From contig OW240916.1 in NCBI GenBank assembly GCA_933207985.1, positions 82,386,980 through 82,450,979 of the forward strand: DNA of 64,000 nucleotides, written 5' to 3'. Position 1 is the stretch's first letter; each line of letters begins with the position of its first letter. Source of the DNA: Pelobates cultripes. Lineage: Eukaryota; Chordata; Amphibia; Anura; Pelobatidae. The translations under genes were made by a program, and so were the position numbers. Shown piece after piece: positions 61,628 to 64,000 of this stretch. The notes under the pieces were generated by a model. That model had not been told where the DNA came from. It worked only from the letters and a program-made list of their open reading frames with translations, and ran no database searches.

Positions 61628-61750
61628 GGAACCGAACGTGGAGTTGGCGGTCGTTTAAATATCCCGCCCTCCTCAATGATTGGAAGATAGTCTCACCAAT
61701 CAGAGACTGGGGGACGGAGCTTGATGCCGGTGCCAGTTAACCCTGAGTGG

Positions 61751-62224
61751 CTCGGCAACTGAAAACGGAAACTGAATAGTGACGATATGTCCACATATCA
61801 AATTCAAAATTAAATAATACTATCAAATAAAACTTAAAGAATACGAGAGTGTACACCAAAAAATCTAGAACCACAGTGTAATAAATGTCCAAAATATATA
61901 TAAAAAACAATATATGTAGCGAATATGAACAACAATTAAAGCTAAGAAGTGATATTTGTATCTATAGTCTCAAGGTTGTTACTCTTTCTCTAGGGTCATG
62001 TAGCACAAAGTAAAATAAAACTCACGATCCAAATAAATAATCTATTGTGATTTGGATGATATTCATAAATATTTAAAGGGTACAAAAATGTACAGCAATA
62101 AGGTTAGGAACCCAATGTAATTAGATGGCCAGAGATATGAGGAAAACAATATATGTAGCAAAACTATGTATTGTAAACATCAGGCAAAAAGTAACAGTTA
62201 ATGGTTACTATTAATAGTAACAAA
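61751..62224. repeat. left inverted arm of a Penelope-like element
   Basis: 474 bp that match, with few differences, the reverse complement of 63514-64000. It abuts the GIY-YIG coding remnant at its right end. Confidence 0.85.
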
Positions 62225-62676
62225 AGGGCCTTTACAAATGTGGGCACTGTAAGGCTTGTAATTATATTTTACCTTCTAAAACAGTACGGAACAAAACAAC
62301 ATCCAAAGACATAGTGGTGAATTCATTTATTAAGTGTGGCTTGACCAATGTTATTTATCTCATAACTTGTGAATGTGGATTACAGTATATTGGTAAAACA
62401 TACCAACAATTACGTCGACGTGTTTTGCAACATATCAACTCCATTTTGAATCCACATATGGATACTCCTATAGCAAGACACGTACGATGAAATCATGCTT
62501 CTAGACCCAATGTACTCAAATTTCAGGTAATCCAAAAGATATTCCAGAACCACAGGAAAGGCGATATAAATGTTTCTTTACTTAAAGCGGAATCCCGTTG
62601 GATCTATCTGTTCCAAACGCTATATCCCAAAGGACTGAATGAGGAGTTCAATTTCACTCCATTCATTCATTCCTAA
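62224..62676 (+). pseudogene. Penelope-like element, C-terminal GIY-YIG endonuclease
   Basis: The 150-codon frame begins KGLYKCGHCKACNYI, a CX2CX2C-type cysteine cluster. NVIYLITCECGLQYIGKT follows, which is the GIY-YIG core, then RRRVLQH. AESRWIYLFQTLYPKGLNE carries the catalytic Glu and the final Asn. One in-frame TGA lies at 62488-62490. In these elements the nuclease nicks DNA for insertion. No RT precedes it: the inverted arm joins directly, so the element is 5'-truncated. Confidence 0.85.
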
Positions 62677-62811
62677 TGGACAGCAACTTTGACCTATGGT
62701 AATATTATTATCTTTGCTTTTCACAATATAGTTATTAACATCAGCACACATTTTGGTCTTTTTGTAACCATTAGGTCTTTTCACAGTCAATAAATACACT
62801 GCCTCAACTTA

Positions 62812-63306
62812 TTAAAGGACCACTATAGTGCCAGGAAAACATACTCGTTTTCCTGGCACTATAGTGCCCTGAGGGTGCCCCCACCCTCAGGGTCCCCCTC
62901 CCGCCCGGCTCTGGAAAGGAGAAAGGGGTTAAAACTTACCTTTTTCCAGCGCTGGGCGGGGAGCTCTCCTCCTCCGATCCTCCTCTTCTCCTCCTCCTGG
63001 GCTGAATGCGCGCGTCGCCAAGAGCTGTAGCGCATTCAGCCGTCATATAGGAAAGCATTTACAATGCTTTCCTATGAAGCTTGCGTGCTCTCACTGTGAA
63101 AATCACAGTGAGAAGCACGCATAGCGCCTAACTGTCAATGAGACAGCCACTAGAGGATTAGGGGGAAGGCTTAACCCATTGATAAACATAGCAGTTTCTC
63201 TGAAACTGCTATGTTTATTAAAAAAATGGGTTAACCCTAGAAGGACCTGGCACCCAGACCACTTCATTAAGCTGAAGTGGTCTGGGTGCCTAGAGTGGTC
63301 CTTTAA
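62812..63306. mobile_element. multi-hairpin TTAA MITE (type A), copy 8
   Basis: TTAA-flanked, about 495 bp, the fullest copy. It has ggaaaac/gttttcc, CCCTGAGGGTG/CACCCTCAGGG, taggaaagcatt/aatgctttccta, the long gcgtgctctcactgtga/tcacagtgagaagcacgc, acatagcagttt/aaactgctatgt and agaccacttc/gaagtggtct. It is inserted in the Penelope-like element between the GIY-YIG part and the right arm. Confidence 0.85.
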
Positions 63307-63513
63307 ATCAGAGGCTGTTTGCCCTCTCTGTGAATCATCAAATGATGACATAGTATCCAACTAATTACCTTCTTTTAATATCAGGTTAACAACATTATGT
63401 TATGTCTAGTTTTCCTTTGGGTTATTCCAAATTACAATAGTCCATCTAGTTTTGAACCTTAAAGCACATTGAGCCTTATTTTGTTCCACTTTAACTTTAG
63501 AGAGTGAGTAACA

Positions 63514-64000
63514 ACTTTTGAGATTTATTGTTACTATTAAGAGTATCCATTAACTGTTACTTTTTGCCTGATGTTTACAATACATAGTTTTGCTACATAT
63601 ATTGTTTTCCTCATATATCTCTGGCCATCTAGTTACATTGGGTTCCTAACCTTATTGCTGTACATTTTTGTACCCTTTAAATATTTATGAATATCATCCA
63701 AATCACAATAGATTATTTATTTGGATCGTGAGTTTTATTTTACTTTGTGCTCCATGACCCTAGAGAAAGAGTAACAACCTTGAGACTATAGATACAAATA
63801 TCATTTCTTAGATTTAATTGTTGTTAATATTCGCTACATATATTGTTTTTTATATATATTTTTGGACATTTATTACGCTGTGGTTCTAGATTTTTTGGTG
63901 TACACTCTCGTATTCTTTAAGTTTTATTTGATAGTATTTAATTTTGAATTCGCTATGTGGACATATCGTCACTATTCAGTTTCCGTTTTCAGTTGCCGAG
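63514..64000. repeat. right inverted arm of the Penelope-like element (cut by window end)
   Basis: Reverse complement of 61751-62224. The last bases (gttgccgag) pair with 61751, so the arm continues past the window. Confidence 0.85.

Overview
The window reads as vertebrate, most likely frog (anuran), nuclear DNA. It has no bacterial features. It carries small exons of a vertebrate gene separated by multi-kilobase introns, and it is dense in repeats: (TA)n tracts, TTAA-flanked hairpin-rich MITEs, hAT and piggyBac-like elements, Penelope-like elements, LINEs and an endogenous retrovirus. No RNA gene and no CRISPR array was found.

Layout. (1) 376-12076, minus strand: a nearly complete 11.7-kb endogenous retrovirus (ERV). 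It has two 505-bp LTRs, a tRNA-Lys1,2-type primer-binding site, a leader with a tandem hairpin array, then gag, pro, pol and env and a polypurine tract. It sits inside an older piggyBac-like repeat and has a 5-bp target duplication. Each gene is broken by single-base frame changes, yet I saw no nonsense codon inside the fragments. (2) 12.1-31 kb: repeats, namely piggyBac-like 2-kb elements, hAT copies, TTAA MITEs, a GC-rich minisatellite, a LINE, a 1.02-kb solo LTR with perfect target duplication, a foldback element and a degraded Penelope-like retroelement. (3) 31-55.4 kb, plus strand: five consecutive coding exons of crtc1 (CREB-regulated transcription coactivator 1) at 31139-31255, 45918-46055, 52652-52713, 54751-54845 and 55311-55396. 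All phases are compatible. The first exon and the long C-terminal part are not visible, so the gene runs beyond what I can see on both sides. (4) 55.4-64 kb: the next crtc1 intron, filled by MITEs, hAT elements and a Penelope-like element with a GIY-YIG endonuclease remnant and long inverted arms, cut by the window edge.

Most notable points. The crtc1 intron 46056-52651 has the signature of a minor-spliceosome (U12-type) AT-AC intron at both ends. The ERV leader contains a 60-bp repeat whose every unit can fold two short hairpins. The commonest MITE family is a chain of six or seven separate hairpins. Two Penelope-type repeats carry an intact hammerhead-ribozyme-like core. A 581-bp run of N (35573-36153) sits inside a minisatellite, so the true length there is unknown.

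All assignments come from reading the sequence and from recalled family features. No database search was run.
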